Assembly (NCBI GenBank): GCA_902470915.1
Contig: CABRIB010000010.1
Location: forward strand, 1-31,693
Reading direction: 5' to 3'
DNA length: 31,693 nucleotides
Source: an uncultured Collinsella sp.
Lineage (GTDB): Bacteria > Actinomycetota > Coriobacteriia > Coriobacteriales > Coriobacteriaceae
The position numbers and the translations under genes are program-made. Under the pieces are notes generated by a model. The model saw only the letters and a program-made list of their open reading frames with translations. It ran no database searches and had not been told where the DNA came from. The first letter of the stretch is position 1. Each line of letters starts with the position of its first letter. This document shows, piece after piece, positions 16,715 to 24,400 of this stretch.

Positions 16715-17629
16715 ATGCAGATCAACAAGGTCGCTTTTATCGGCAAGGGCGGCGTCGGCCTGCTCTACGGCAGCATGATTGCCAAGGCCCTCGGCAATGA
16801 CGCCGTCGAATACGTCATGGATGATGCCCGTTTTGAGCGTCATGCGAACGACGCACTCACCGTCAACGGCAAGCCCTGCGATCTCACGTCCGTCCGTGCC
16901 AGCGAGGCGACGCCCGCCGATCTGGTCATCCTGACAGTCAAGACCACCGGTCTCGACCAAGCACTCAAGACTATGGAGCGCGTCGTGGGACCCAACACGC
17001 TCATCGCCTCGCTGTGCAACGGCATTACGAGCGAGCAAAAGATTGCCGAACGCTTTGGCTGGGAGCATACCGTTCTTGGTATCTGCCAGGGCATGGACGC
17101 CGTGTTTCTCAACGGCGCGCTCACCTTTACCAATGCGGGCGAAATCCGCTTTGGCGCGGAGGCCGGCACGAACCCCGCAACCATCACCGCGATCGACGAG
17201 CTCTATACGCGCTGCGGCATCGCCCATACCGTCGAGGACGACATCGCCCACCGCATGTGGGCCAAACTCATGCTCAACGACGGCATCAACCAGACCTGCA
17301 TGGCCTACGGCGGGACCTACGGAAGCGCCACGGAGCCGGGCTCCGAGCAGCGTCGCTGCTTTGTTTCCGCCATGCGCGAAACGCTTGCGGTCGCCAACGC
17401 CGAGGGCGTTGAACTGACCGAGGCAGACCTGACGCAAATGGTGCACCTCATCGAGGGAATCGACCCCGCCGGTATGCCCTCGATGGCTCAAGACCGCATT
17501 GCAAGGCGCAAAACCGAGGTTGATGAGTTCGCGGGCACCATCTGCCGCCTCGCAGCCAAACACGATATCCAGGCACCGCAAAACGAGTGGCTCTATCGGC
17601 GCATCCGCGATATCGAGAAAAGCTGGTAG
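16715..17629 (+). CDS. Ketopantoate reductase-like NADPH dehydrogenase
   Basis: A 304-residue protein of the PanE/ApbA family, which reduces 2-dehydropantoate to pantoate for coenzyme A, although many relatives act on other 2-oxo acids. The N-terminal Rossmann motif is VAFIGKGGVGLLYG, the substrate-site lysine is in LVILTVKTTGLD, and the C-terminal catalytic Lys-Asn area is MWAKLMLNDGINQTC. The start is ATG 16715 because GGGGAG is nine bases upstream; ATG 16706 abuts that site. It lies just after a terminator, so it may depend on readthrough or on a promoter inside the preceding gap. No other pantothenate genes are in view. Confidence 0.85.
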   Translation: MQINKVAFIGKGGVGLLYGSMIAKALGNDAVEYVMDDARFERHANDALTVNGKPCDLTSVRASEATPADLVILTVKTTGLDQALKTMERVVGPNTLIASLCNGITSEQKIAERFGWEHTVLGICQGMDAVFLNGALTFTNAGEIRFGAEAGTNPATITAIDELYTRCGIAHTVEDDIAHRMWAKLMLNDGINQTCMAYGGTYGSATEPGSEQRRCFVSAMRETLAVANAEGVELTEADLTQMVHLIEGIDPAGMPSMAQDRIARRKTEVDEFAGTICRLAAKHDIQAPQNEWLYRRIRDIEKSW

Positions 17630-17666
17630 CGCCGACGCGCCGCATTCAACAGCCTTGACAGCAAAA

Positions 17667-17697
17667 CCGCCGCAAGGGAACCTTTCCCCTGCGGCGG
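17667..17697. terminator. Bidirectional terminator, ketopantoate-reductase-like gene / small membrane gene
   Basis: CCGCCGCAAGGGAA pairs with TTTCCCCTGCGGCGG with a tiny loop. The minus direction ends in TTTTGC and the plus direction in CCTTCATCTT, so it serves the convergent genes on both sides. Confidence 0.8.
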
Positions 17698-17738
17698 CCT
17701 TCATCTTCGTCTATGACCGGCGGCCGATCTCACAACAG

Positions 17739-17945
17739 TTAGCGTTGCGACCCCGGCACCTCGTCCTCATCGTCGCGGCAAAGAACCACGCCTGCGCTTC
17801 CCAGCAGCGTGGCCGCGATCAGCGCGCCGACCACGATAGGAGCAGCCCCGCATGTCCCCTGCATGCCCGCGACGAGCGCGGCCGTGGGACCAAGGCAGCC
17901 AAGCATCAACGCGACGGCGGCAACGGCAATATCTCGAACATTCAC
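17739..17945 (-). CDS. Small hydrophobic membrane protein
   Basis: A 68-residue product with two predicted membrane helices (IAVAAVALMLGCLGPTAALVAG and then IVVGALIAATLLGSAGVVL), joined by a short loop with a cysteine, and an acidic tail RDDEDEVPGSQR. The start is GTG 17945, with GGAGG ten bases upstream; the overlapping ATG is out of frame. No family is recognised. Its convergent terminator with the upstream-oriented gene supports a real transcript. It could be a small holin-like or stress protein, but there is no evidence for either. Confidence 0.55.
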   Translation of the reverse strand: MNVRDIAVAAVALMLGCLGPTAALVAGMQGTCGAAPIVVGALIAATLLGSAGVVLCRDDEDEVPGSQR

Positions 17946-18062
17946 AAGACCACTTCCTCCAAGAGAAAGACCTTATTTCTCATGAACTAGTGTGCCCCGC
18001 GCCCATATGCGCGACGTACCGTCACGGTAAGGGCTCTGTTAGCTCAGGCGCATACATAGAAC

Positions 18063-18106
18063 GGACGTCTTTACGTTGCCCTAAAGCTCGGTAAAGACAC
18101 CCGTCC
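18063..18106 (-). terminator. Hairpin after secreted-protein gene
   Basis: GGACGTCTTTAC pairs with GTAAAGAC...GTCC around a 16-base loop, 25 bases after the stop of the secreted-protein gene on the minus strand. There is no clear T run, so it may be a rho-independent terminator only weakly. Confidence 0.45.
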
Positions 18107-18131
18107 GCCAAATATCCGTGATGCAGAAAAA

Positions 18132-18905
18132 TTACCAGCCAGTGTAGTAGTCGGTGGTTCCGGCAGCGCAGCCGGAGTCATAGACCTTGCAATCACCCTT
18201 GGAGCCCGTAAAGGTCGAGCCCTGGGCCATATCGCCCGCGGCAACAACGTAATAGCCGTCGGAATCGCGCCAAAAGCCCTCAGAATCCTGAGTCCATTCG
18301 CCCGTGCGATAGTGATAAAGCACATTGCTGCTGTAATAGGTCTCGCGGCGCCCGTTGTAGTTATTGACACCCGCAGAGCGCGTCAGGCCCGATCCGTTCG
18401 CGTAGGACGCGGCAGACGCGTAGGACGGAGTGTAACCGGCGTTGTAGTACGAAGCCTGGGCGACCTCGGCAGCCTCCGCCTCGGCGGCAGCCTCGAGCGC
18501 TTCGCGCTTGGCATCCTCAAGCGCAGTGCGCAGCTCATCGAGCTCGGTCGACTTGGCGTCGACCTTCCCCATCGTCAACAGGCTACCCGCACCGTCGATG
18601 CAACCCTGCAGCACAGCGCGCTCGTCATCGGTGGCATAGTCGCCATACATATTCATGATGATCTGAGCGCGCATCTCCAGGGAATCGCGCTTGGCCTCCA
18701 TCGAGGCGTTCCACTCCTGCATGGAACCATAACCATCGCCGCGATAGTCAACGGGCTGTACCAGCGTCGTCTCGGACGGCGTAGATCCAACCGTATCGGA
18801 TAGTGTTGCCGCGTGGGCATCAGTTGCACCGGCGCCCGCCAAAAGTGCCACGGTCAGAGCGGCGGAAAGGGCGGCGGCTTTCGGTTTTCGTGAATCGATC
18901 CTCAT
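18132..18905 (-). CDS. Secreted protein, signal peptide and C-terminal Cys-pair domain
   Basis: A 257-residue exported protein. The signal peptide (KAAALSAALTVALLAGAGATDAHA) ends at an AxA site around residue 32. A helical middle region (residues about 60-150, rich in Ala/Glu, for example ALEDAKREALEAAAEAEAAE) looks like a coiled coil. The tail has Tyr/Gly-rich repeats, then a compact GFWRDSDGYYVVAAGDM module with two cysteines (GDCKVYDSGC) likely to form a disulfide. The tail resembles short C-terminal modules of actinobacterial cell-wall proteins. The start is ATG 18905, with GGAGG 11 bases upstream. The role is unknown; cell-wall association is likely. Confidence 0.8.
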   Translation of the reverse strand: MRIDSRKPKAAALSAALTVALLAGAGATDAHAATLSDTVGSTPSETTLVQPVDYRGDGYGSMQEWNASMEAKRDSLEMRAQIIMNMYGDYATDDERAVLQGCIDGAGSLLTMGKVDAKSTELDELRTALEDAKREALEAAAEAEAAEVAQASYYNAGYTPSYASAASYANGSGLTRSAGVNNYNGRRETYYSSNVLYHYRTGEWTQDSEGFWRDSDGYYVVAAGDMAQGSTFTGSKGDCKVYDSGCAAGTTDYYTGW

Positions 18906-19116
18906 GTAGCTGGAAACCTCCGTAGTGCGTTTTTGCTGCGTTTGAGCTGCGTGTGATTCGATTGCGCTGCATAGTACCCCGAGCAAATCGCGACCTGCGT
19001 TTTTACTCAAAAGGCGCACGTCAATTGCGTAAAACTCACATCCTCTTAACAGGAGTTTTCCACATCTCGATTGCATAAAGCATGCCAAAAACCCTGTTTT
19101 TGCACCCGCTCTATGC

Positions 19117-19157
19117 AAAAAAGGCGCCTGTGCAACCATTGTTCGCACAGGCGCCTT
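19117..19157 (-). terminator. metY terminator
   Basis: AAGGCGCCTGTGC (19121-19133) pairs perfectly with GCACAGGCGCCTT (19145-19157) and is followed on the minus strand by a run of six T. The rest of the 312-base gap 18906-19217 shows no gene; it must hold the promoter of the secreted-protein gene, which I could not pin down. Confidence 0.95.
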
Positions 19158-19217
19158 GAGCAGGCATTTTATGCAGTTATACCTATCGAGTCGCAAGGGG
19201 TCCTTGCACAAGTCGCC

Positions 19218-20528
19218 TTACTCGTCCAGCGCGGCGAAGGCCTGCTTCAGATCCCAAATGATATCCTCGGCGTTCTCGGTACCGATGGAAAGACGGATCG
19301 TGGAGGGCGTGATGTTCTGCTCGGCGAGCTCCTCGGCAGAGAGCTGGGAGTGCGTGGTGGTAGCCGGGTGCACGACGAGCGACTTGACGTCGGCCACGTT
19401 GGCGAGCAGCGAGAAGACCTGCAGATGATCGATGAACTTCCAAGCTGCCTCCTGGCCACCCTTAATCTCAAAGGTAAAGATCGAGGCACCGCCGTTGGGG
19501 AAGTACTTCTGATAGAGCTCGTGATCGGGGTGCTCAGACAGGCTCGGGTGGTTCACCTTGGCGACATGGGTGTCACCGGTCAGGAACTCAACGACCTTCT
19601 TGGTGTTCTCGACATGACGGTCAACGCGCAGCGACAGAGTCTCGGTGCCCTGGAGCAGGATCCAAGCGTTGAACGGGCTGATGCAGGCGCCCTCGTCACG
19701 CAGCAGGATGGCGCGGACATAGGTTGCGAAGGCGGCGGGACCGGCAGCCTCGGCAAACGAGACGCCATGGTAGGAGGGGTTGGGCTCGGCAATCTGCTCA
19801 TACTTGCCGCTCGCCTTCCAATCGAAGTTACCGCCGTCGACGATCACACCGCCCAGCGAGGTGCCGTGGCCGCCGATAAACTTGGTTGCGGAGTGGACGA
19901 CGATGTTGGCACCATGCTCCAGCGGACGGAACAGATACGGGGTGCCGAAGGTGTTGTCGACGACAACCGGTAAACCGTGCTTCTTGGCGATCTCGGAGAT
20001 GGCGTCGATGTTGGGGATGTCGGAGTTGGGGTTGCCGAGCGTCTCGAGGTAGATGACCGTGGTGTTGTCCTTGATGGCGCCCTCGACCTCGTCCAGGTTG
20101 TGGGCATCGACGAAGGTGGTCTCGACGCCAAACTGGGAGAGCGTATGCTCCAGCAGGTTGTAGGAGCCACCGTAGATGGTCTTCTGAGCCACCACGTGGT
20201 CACCGGCCTGGGCAAGAGCCTGCAGGGTATAGGTGATGGCAGCAGCACCGGAGGCGACGGCAAGACCTGCCACACCACCCTCGAGTGCGGCGATACGGTC
20301 CTCGAAGACGCCCTGGGTGGAGTTGGTCAGACGGCCGTAGATGTTACCGGCGTCGGCAAGACCAAAGCGATCGGCGGCGTGCTGGGAGTTGCGGAACACA
20401 TAGCTCGTGGTCTGGTAGATAGGCACGGCGCGGGAGTCGGATGCGGGATCGGCGCTCTCCTGGCCAACGTGAAGCTGCAGGGTATCGAAACCAAAGGTGT
20501 GCTCGGGGTTGTTGATGAACTGGCTCAT
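19218..20528 (-). CDS. metY: O-acetylhomoserine sulfhydrylase (MetY-like)
   Basis: A 436-residue PLP enzyme of the Cys/Met metabolism family, which makes homocysteine from O-acetylhomoserine and sulfide. It begins FGFDTLQLHVGQE as MetY proteins do, and has the PLP-lysine segment VVHSATKFIGGHG, the phosphate-site tyrosine in YGRLTNSTQ, and ASGAAAITYTLQAL. The long (about 430) length with the C-terminal VHPATTTHSQLS favours MetY over MetB/MetC. The start is ATG 20528, with AAGGAG six bases upstream. The mRNA leader of about 180 bases contains a leader peptide (20591-20644) and a hairpin, and the gene is divergent from a LysR regulator that may control it. Confidence 0.95.
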   Translation of the reverse strand: MSQFINNPEHTFGFDTLQLHVGQESADPASDSRAVPIYQTTSYVFRNSQHAADRFGLADAGNIYGRLTNSTQGVFEDRIAALEGGVAGLAVASGAAAITYTLQALAQAGDHVVAQKTIYGGSYNLLEHTLSQFGVETTFVDAHNLDEVEGAIKDNTTVIYLETLGNPNSDIPNIDAISEIAKKHGLPVVVDNTFGTPYLFRPLEHGANIVVHSATKFIGGHGTSLGGVIVDGGNFDWKASGKYEQIAEPNPSYHGVSFAEAAGPAAFATYVRAILLRDEGACISPFNAWILLQGTETLSLRVDRHVENTKKVVEFLTGDTHVAKVNHPSLSEHPDHELYQKYFPNGGASIFTFEIKGGQEAAWKFIDHLQVFSLLANVADVKSLVVHPATTTHSQLSAEELAEQNITPSTIRLSIGTENAEDIIWDLKQAFAALDE

Positions 20529-20583
20529 GATGATCTCCTTGATCGAACAAAAGTTAATAAATTAGAGAGAAGTAAGTCGCTGT

Positions 20584-20615
20584 CTCCTGATCACGCCGAC
20601 GGGCGCAAACAGGAG
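20584..20615 (-). promoter_or_regulatory. Hairpin overlapping the metY leader ORF
   Basis: CTCCTG pairs with CAGGAG, and inside it CGCC pairs with GGCG around a 4-base loop, with a symmetrical 4-base internal loop. The stop codon of the leader peptide lies in the hairpin, so the position of a ribosome in the leader would decide whether it folds. Confidence 0.65.
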
Positions 20616-20644
20616 CCCGGCATTCGTCTTGGTAAGCAATTCAT
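20591..20644 (-). CDS. Putative 17-residue leader peptide upstream of metY
   Basis: A short open frame encoding MNCLPRRMPGSCLRPSA, with an excellent ribosome binding site (AAAGGAGG seven bases before the ATG at 20644). It contains two Cys and a second Met, fitting a Cys/Met-sensing leader. Cys codon 12 lies at the base of the downstream hairpin (20584-20615). Actinobacterial sulfur genes are known to use Cys-rich leader peptides for attenuation. This one has only two separated Cys codons, so control is inferred. It lies on the metY transcript from the promoter at 20713-20741. Confidence 0.65.
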   Translation of the reverse strand: MNCLPRRMPGSCLRPSA

Positions 20645-20712
20645 ATGCGGGCCTCCTTTCGCATCCCGGTTCCGTGGTCGGTTTAATTACCTACCGCCTT
20701 TGTGTGTTTTGA

Positions 20713-20741
20713 ATAGTACGAGCATTGTTTCCCTCGGTCAA
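20713..20741 (-). promoter_or_regulatory. metY promoter
   Basis: On the minus strand TTGACC (20736-20741), 17 bases, TACTAT (20713-20718). Transcription would start near 20706, about 60 bases before the leader peptide and about 180 before metY. Confidence 0.85.
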
Positions 20742-20760
20742 TCACTTAAAAGCGCTAACC

Positions 20761-20783
20761 TGTTATCGGTTATATAGATAACA
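20761..20783. promoter_or_regulatory. LysR-type operator
   Basis: TGTTATC-N9-GATAACA is a perfect 7-bp palindrome containing ATC-N9-GAT, the classic LysR-family box. It lies 18 bases before the regulator start and 20 bases upstream of the metY -35 element, so it fits autoregulation together with activation of metY. Confidence 0.8.
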
Positions 20784-20801
20784 CTCGAAAGGATGGCGCC
20801 G

Positions 20802-21704
20802 ATGACCCTCCAGCAGCTTCGTTTCCTGATCGCCGTAGCAGAGTCCGGCTCAATCAATGCCGCAGCTCAGCGCCTCTATACCGCTCAGTCCAACATCTCA
20901 AACGCCGTCAAAAGCCTGGAACAGGAGCTCCACCTGGAGATCTTTACGCGCTCCAGCCGCGGCGTCACGCTCACCAACGACGGCACCGAGCTTTTGGGCT
21001 ATGCGCGCCAGGTCGTAGAGCAGGCCGATATGCTCGAGGCGCGCTACGAGGACGGCGGCACCCCGCAAGCCCGCCTCGCCATTTCCGCCCAGCACTACGC
21101 CTTTTCGGTCGAGGCCTTTGTCAACGTGGTCGAGCGCTGCCGCGACAGCAAGTTCGAGTTCATCATGCGCGAGACTACCACATCGCAGATCATCGATGAC
21201 GTCCGCGCGTTTCGCAGCGATATCGGCATTCTGTATCTGGATGACTTTAACGCCCGTGTTCTGCAGAAGGCTTTTGCCGATGCGCGCGCGAGCTTCCATC
21301 CCCTATTCGACGCGACGGTCCACGTCTTCGTTAGCGAGCGCCACCCGCTTGCCCGCCGCCCGCAGCTGTCCCTTGCCGACCTCACACCCTATACGCGCTA
21401 CAGCTTTGAACAGGGAACCTCAAACTCCTTCTATTACGCCGAGGAACCTTTTAGCTATATCCCTTGCGACCGCAACATACGAATCTCGGACCGCGGAACA
21501 CTTACTAACTTACTTATCACGTCGAACGGTTACACCCTGTCGACCGGTGTCCTCTCCAATGAAATGCAATGGGGTATGGCATCGATCCCGTTAGCAGACG
21601 CCCCAACGATGCACGTAGGCTATATCATGCACGACGAGCGCAAGCCCTCTCCCCTCTTGCAGCAATACCTCGACGAGCTCAACCGCATCATCCATGCCAA
21701 CTAA
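20802..21704 (+). CDS. LysR-family transcriptional regulator
   Basis: A 300-residue regulator. The N-terminal winged helix-turn-helix spans about residues 1-60 (TLQQLRFLIAVAESGSINAAAQRLYTAQ and SNISNAVKSLEQELHLEIFTRSSRG), with the LysR helix-turn-helix pattern, followed by the effector-binding domain. The start is ATG 20802, with AAAGGA eight bases upstream; ATG 20793 abuts that site. It is divergent from metY, and a LysR box sits in the shared gap, so it probably controls metY and itself. By analogy with CysB, MetR and CmbR the effector may be a sulfur or Met-pathway metabolite such as O-acetylserine or homocysteine. That is inference from location only. Confidence 0.93.
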   Translation: MTLQQLRFLIAVAESGSINAAAQRLYTAQSNISNAVKSLEQELHLEIFTRSSRGVTLTNDGTELLGYARQVVEQADMLEARYEDGGTPQARLAISAQHYAFSVEAFVNVVERCRDSKFEFIMRETTTSQIIDDVRAFRSDIGILYLDDFNARVLQKAFADARASFHPLFDATVHVFVSERHPLARRPQLSLADLTPYTRYSFEQGTSNSFYYAEEPFSYIPCDRNIRISDRGTLTNLLITSNGYTLSTGVLSNEMQWGMASIPLADAPTMHVGYIMHDERKPSPLLQQYLDELNRIIHAN

Positions 21705-21803
21705 CTGTCGGAAGACGGGATAGAAATCGTAGATTGCTAGCCCCCGGCGGGCATGGCGCTACAATGGTCACTCACACGAAACGTACCCAACGAAAGGAAG
21801 CCC

Positions 21804-22289
21804 GTGAAGGTCATCATCTATACCGACGGCTCGGCCCGATCAAATCCGGGACGCGGCGGCTACGGCGCCGTGCTCAAATACACCAACCCCGCCGGCAAGA
21901 CCTTCACCTCCGAGCTTTCGCGCGGTTACGCCAAGACCACCAACAACCGCATGGAGCTCATGGCGGTCATCGTGGCGCTCGAGGCACTTAACCGCCCCTG
22001 CGAGGTCGAGGTCCATTCCGATTCGCAGTACGTCGTTAACGCCTTCAACAAACACTGGATTGACGGCTGGAAAAAACGAGGCTGGAGGACCGCCAACAAG
22101 CAGCCTGTCAAGAACCGCGATCTGTGGGAGCGCCTGCTCACCGCAAAGAGCAAACACAAAGTGGAGTTCATCTGGGTTAAGGGGCATGCCGGCCACGAGC
22201 TCAATGAGCGCTGCGACGAGCTTGCCACCACGGCGGCCGACGGCAGCAACCTCGATATCGACGCCGGCTTTAACGAGAGCGACCTGTAA
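21804..22289 (+). CDS. rnhA: Ribonuclease HI
   Basis: A 161-residue RNase H1 that removes RNA from RNA-DNA hybrids. The four catalytic acids are visible: Asp in IIYTDGSARSNPG, Glu in NRMELMAV, Asp in VHSDSQYVV, and Asp in ELNERCDELA, with the active-site loop His in VKGHAGHELN. The basic region WIDGWKKRGWRTANK matches the handle region. The start is GTG 21804, with GAAAGGA six bases upstream. A -10-like TACAAT at 21760-21765 precedes it, without a clear -35. It begins a run of co-oriented genes (MocA-family, acylphosphatase, PerR-like). An acidic 13-residue tail follows the usual end of the family. Confidence 0.97.
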   Translation: MKVIIYTDGSARSNPGRGGYGAVLKYTNPAGKTFTSELSRGYAKTTNNRMELMAVIVALEALNRPCEVEVHSDSQYVVNAFNKHWIDGWKKRGWRTANKQPVKNRDLWERLLTAKSKHKVEFIWVKGHAGHELNERCDELATTAADGSNLDIDAGFNESDL

Positions 22290-22362
22290 CGGCGTTTTCG
22301 CACGCTTTTGTGTCCTCCCGCGCTACACTCGTCCTGTAAGCCAAACAACGCAAGGGGGACAC

Positions 22363-23469
22363 ATGTTGCGTATCGCAACCATCGGCACATCCATGATTAC
22401 CGACGACTTTATCCAGGTCGTCAACGCCAACGACCAAGCCGCGTTTGTGGGCACGCTTTCACGCGACGCCAATCGCGGTACTGCCTTTACCGCCGAGCGC
22501 GGTGGTGAGCGAAACTTTACGTCACTCGATGAGCTTGCGGTAGCCGCCGACGTCGACGCCGTCTATATCGGCAGCCCTAACGCACTTCACTACGAGCAGG
22601 CCCTTGCCTGCATCGCCGGTGGCAAGCACGTCATCGTCGAGAAACCCTTCTGCGCCACCGAAGCGCAGGCGCTGGAAGTCTTCCGCGCTGCCGAGGCAGC
22701 AGGTGTCGTGGCCCTCGAGGCCATGCGCCCCCTCCACGATCCCGCCTTCCACGCCATCGAGGACGCCCTGGGCGAGATCGCCCCCATCCGCCGCGCCTCA
22801 TTGCGCTTTGGCAAGTATTCCTCGCGCTACAACGAGATTCTCGCGGGACGCGCCACCAATATCTTCGACTGCAATATGGCATCGGGTTCCCTCATGGATA
22901 TTGGCGTCTACACCGTCGAGCCCATGGTCGAGATTTTCGGCATGCCCTCCGGCCTTACGAGCATGGCTACTCTGCTCGACCCCGCCACGCGACAGCTCAC
23001 GCACGGCCCCATCGATGGCTGCGGTTCCATCCTCGCCAGCTACGGCGGTGGCCGTATCTCCGTCGAGCTCGCGCACTCCAAAATTACGAATGACCTGCTG
23101 CCCTCGCAGATCGAAGGCGAGCACGGCACTATCCAGATCGACCATCTGTCCACGCCCCGCAACGTCCGCATCGACTATCGCGGCGACGTCGTACGCGGCT
23201 CGGCGACCGAGGCACCGCGCGAACAGGGCGACAACGGCCGCGTGCTCGACCTGCCCAAATCGAGCAACACCATGGAATACGAACTCGCAGACTTTATCAC
23301 CGCCATCGGCGGCATCGATAACGTTAAGGAAGAGATTTGGGAGACCCCGGCGGGACGCCACGAGCTCGGCCACTACCGCGATGTCACGCTCGTCTCACTG
23401 CGCATCATGGATGCCGTGCGCCAGCAGGCCGGCATTACCTTCCCGGCCGACGCAGGCAAGCAGGCATAG
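22363..23469 (+). CDS. Gfo/Idh/MocA-family NAD(P)-dependent oxidoreductase
   Basis: A 368-residue dehydrogenase of the same family as the gene at 13933-14952 but clearly a different paralogue. The N-terminal Rossmann domain opens with LRIATIGTSMITDDF, in which the usual GxGxxG is altered to GTSMIT. The catalytic-lysine motif is VIVEKPFCATEAQA, and the C-terminal domain has GSLMDIGVYTVEPM. The substrate is not identifiable. The altered glycine loop is also seen in some family branches and does not itself imply inactivity. The start is ATG 22363, with AGGGGGA upstream. It ends two bases before the acylphosphatase start, so the two are coupled. Confidence 0.92.
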   Translation: MLRIATIGTSMITDDFIQVVNANDQAAFVGTLSRDANRGTAFTAERGGERNFTSLDELAVAADVDAVYIGSPNALHYEQALACIAGGKHVIVEKPFCATEAQALEVFRAAEAAGVVALEAMRPLHDPAFHAIEDALGEIAPIRRASLRFGKYSSRYNEILAGRATNIFDCNMASGSLMDIGVYTVEPMVEIFGMPSGLTSMATLLDPATRQLTHGPIDGCGSILASYGGGRISVELAHSKITNDLLPSQIEGEHGTIQIDHLSTPRNVRIDYRGDVVRGSATEAPREQGDNGRVLDLPKSSNTMEYELADFITAIGGIDNVKEEIWETPAGRHELGHYRDVTLVSLRIMDAVRQQAGITFPADAGKQA

Positions 23470-23471
23470 CG

Positions 23472-23882
23472 ATGGGCCTCTTCGATACGTTCTTCTCCAG
23501 CGTCACCGGCGGCAGTCGAGAGCCTCAAAAACCATCAAACGTCGAGCTCGAGCTGCGCCGCAGGCTTGCTGTGCTCGCAAGCGACGAGGCCACTCAAGAC
23601 ACTCCCCTGCGTTATTTCCTGCGCTGGGAGGGGCAAGTCCAAGGCGTTGGTTTTCGCTTCACCAACACCAACCTCGCACAGGCACGCGCACTCACCGGCT
23701 GGGTGAGTAACAAGGAAGACGGGTCAGTCGAGATGGAGATACAGGGAGCTCCGGCAAACATCCTATCTCATCTCGAGGCGCTTCATGCCTCCTATGAGCG
23801 CATGGGGACGCGTTTTCGCCTCATAGACGCTCAGGTCCGAGCCCCACTTGCCAATGAAGACGGTTTCACTCCTCATTATTAG
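23472..23882 (+). CDS. Acylphosphatase with N-terminal extension
   Basis: The C-terminal 90 residues form an acylphosphatase domain, which hydrolyses acyl phosphates such as acetyl or 1,3-bisphosphoglyceryl phosphate. The phosphate-binding loop is GQVQGVGFRF with the key Arg, and the catalytic Asn is in LTGWVSNKEDGSVEMEIQG. About 45 residues precede the domain (MGLFDTFFSSVTGGSREPQK and a helical stretch), which ordinary 90-residue acylphosphatases lack. ATG 23472 follows the MocA-family stop by two bases, which explains the absence of a strong ribosome binding site. Coupling with that gene may be positional rather than functional. Confidence 0.92.
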   Translation: MGLFDTFFSSVTGGSREPQKPSNVELELRRRLAVLASDEATQDTPLRYFLRWEGQVQGVGFRFTNTNLAQARALTGWVSNKEDGSVEMEIQGAPANILSHLEALHASYERMGTRFRLIDAQVRAPLANEDGFTPHY

Positions 23883-23943
23883 TATTGTGTGCTAAATACG
23901 GTATCATTTACCTACGACCGTTAATAGAAAAGAGGCGAGGCGC

Positions 23944-24324
23944 ATGGCGGTGCAAAGAAGGAATACCAGGCAGCGAAAGCTGGTTCTTGACGCCGTGCGC
24001 CAAAGCTATAACCATCCCACCGCCGACGAAATCTACAATGTCGTACGCGAACAGGATGACAAGATCAGCCGCGGCACAGTCTACCGCAACCTCAATCTCT
24101 TAGCCGACGCCGGCGAGATTCTCTCTATTAAGACGCCGGGCGGCAGCCGCTTCGATCGCACCATCGAGCCGCACGCACATATCATCTGCACCTCGTGCAG
24201 CCGCGTCATCGACGTGCCGCTCCCCTTCGATGCCCAGCTCGACGCCAGGGCATCCGAACAAATCGGATGGAGCGTCAGCTCGCACTACACCATCTTTGAG
24301 GGACTCTGCCCCGACTGCCGGTAG
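23944..24324 (+). CDS. perR: PerR-like Fur-family repressor
   Basis: A 126-residue Fur-superfamily regulator with an N-terminal winged helix (ADEIYNVVREQ and ISRGTVYRNLNLL) and a dimerisation domain. Two CxxC zinc pairs are present (Cys 82/85 and 122/125). His 24, Asp 71, His 77, His 79 and Asp 90 fall at the positions of the regulatory-metal ligands of B. subtilis PerR. Asp 90 rather than Glu is the residue associated with peroxide sensing by metal-catalysed oxidation. The start is ATG 23944, with a GAGG site. Peroxide-responsive repression is the best call; Zur or Fur cannot be fully excluded. It ends the plus-strand run, convergent with the HAD phosphatase. Confidence 0.85.
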   Translation: MAVQRRNTRQRKLVLDAVRQSYNHPTADEIYNVVREQDDKISRGTVYRNLNLLADAGEILSIKTPGGSRFDRTIEPHAHIICTSCSRVIDVPLPFDAQLDARASEQIGWSVSSHYTIFEGLCPDCR

Positions 24325-24329
24325 CCTTT

Positions 24330-24394
24330 GGGGCATGCCTGCAAATCTACTTTCCCATCCGTTACAGCAAACAGTACATTTCTAGGCATGTCCC
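24330..24394. terminator. Inverted repeat between perR and HAD gene
   Basis: GGGGCATGCCT (24330-24340) pairs with AGGCATGTCCC (24384-24394) with one G-U or A-C position, across a long 43-base loop. It fills the gap between two convergent genes. Neither side has a T run, so a terminator role is only likely by position. Confidence 0.4.
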
Positions 24395-24400
24395 GAAAAC

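Noticed and set aside
20584..20615. metY leader hairpin as a third copy of the family C repeat
   Set aside because: It shares only a TCCTGTTTGCGC-like segment and lacks the TTGCGGTGAAATA arms; likely coincidence.
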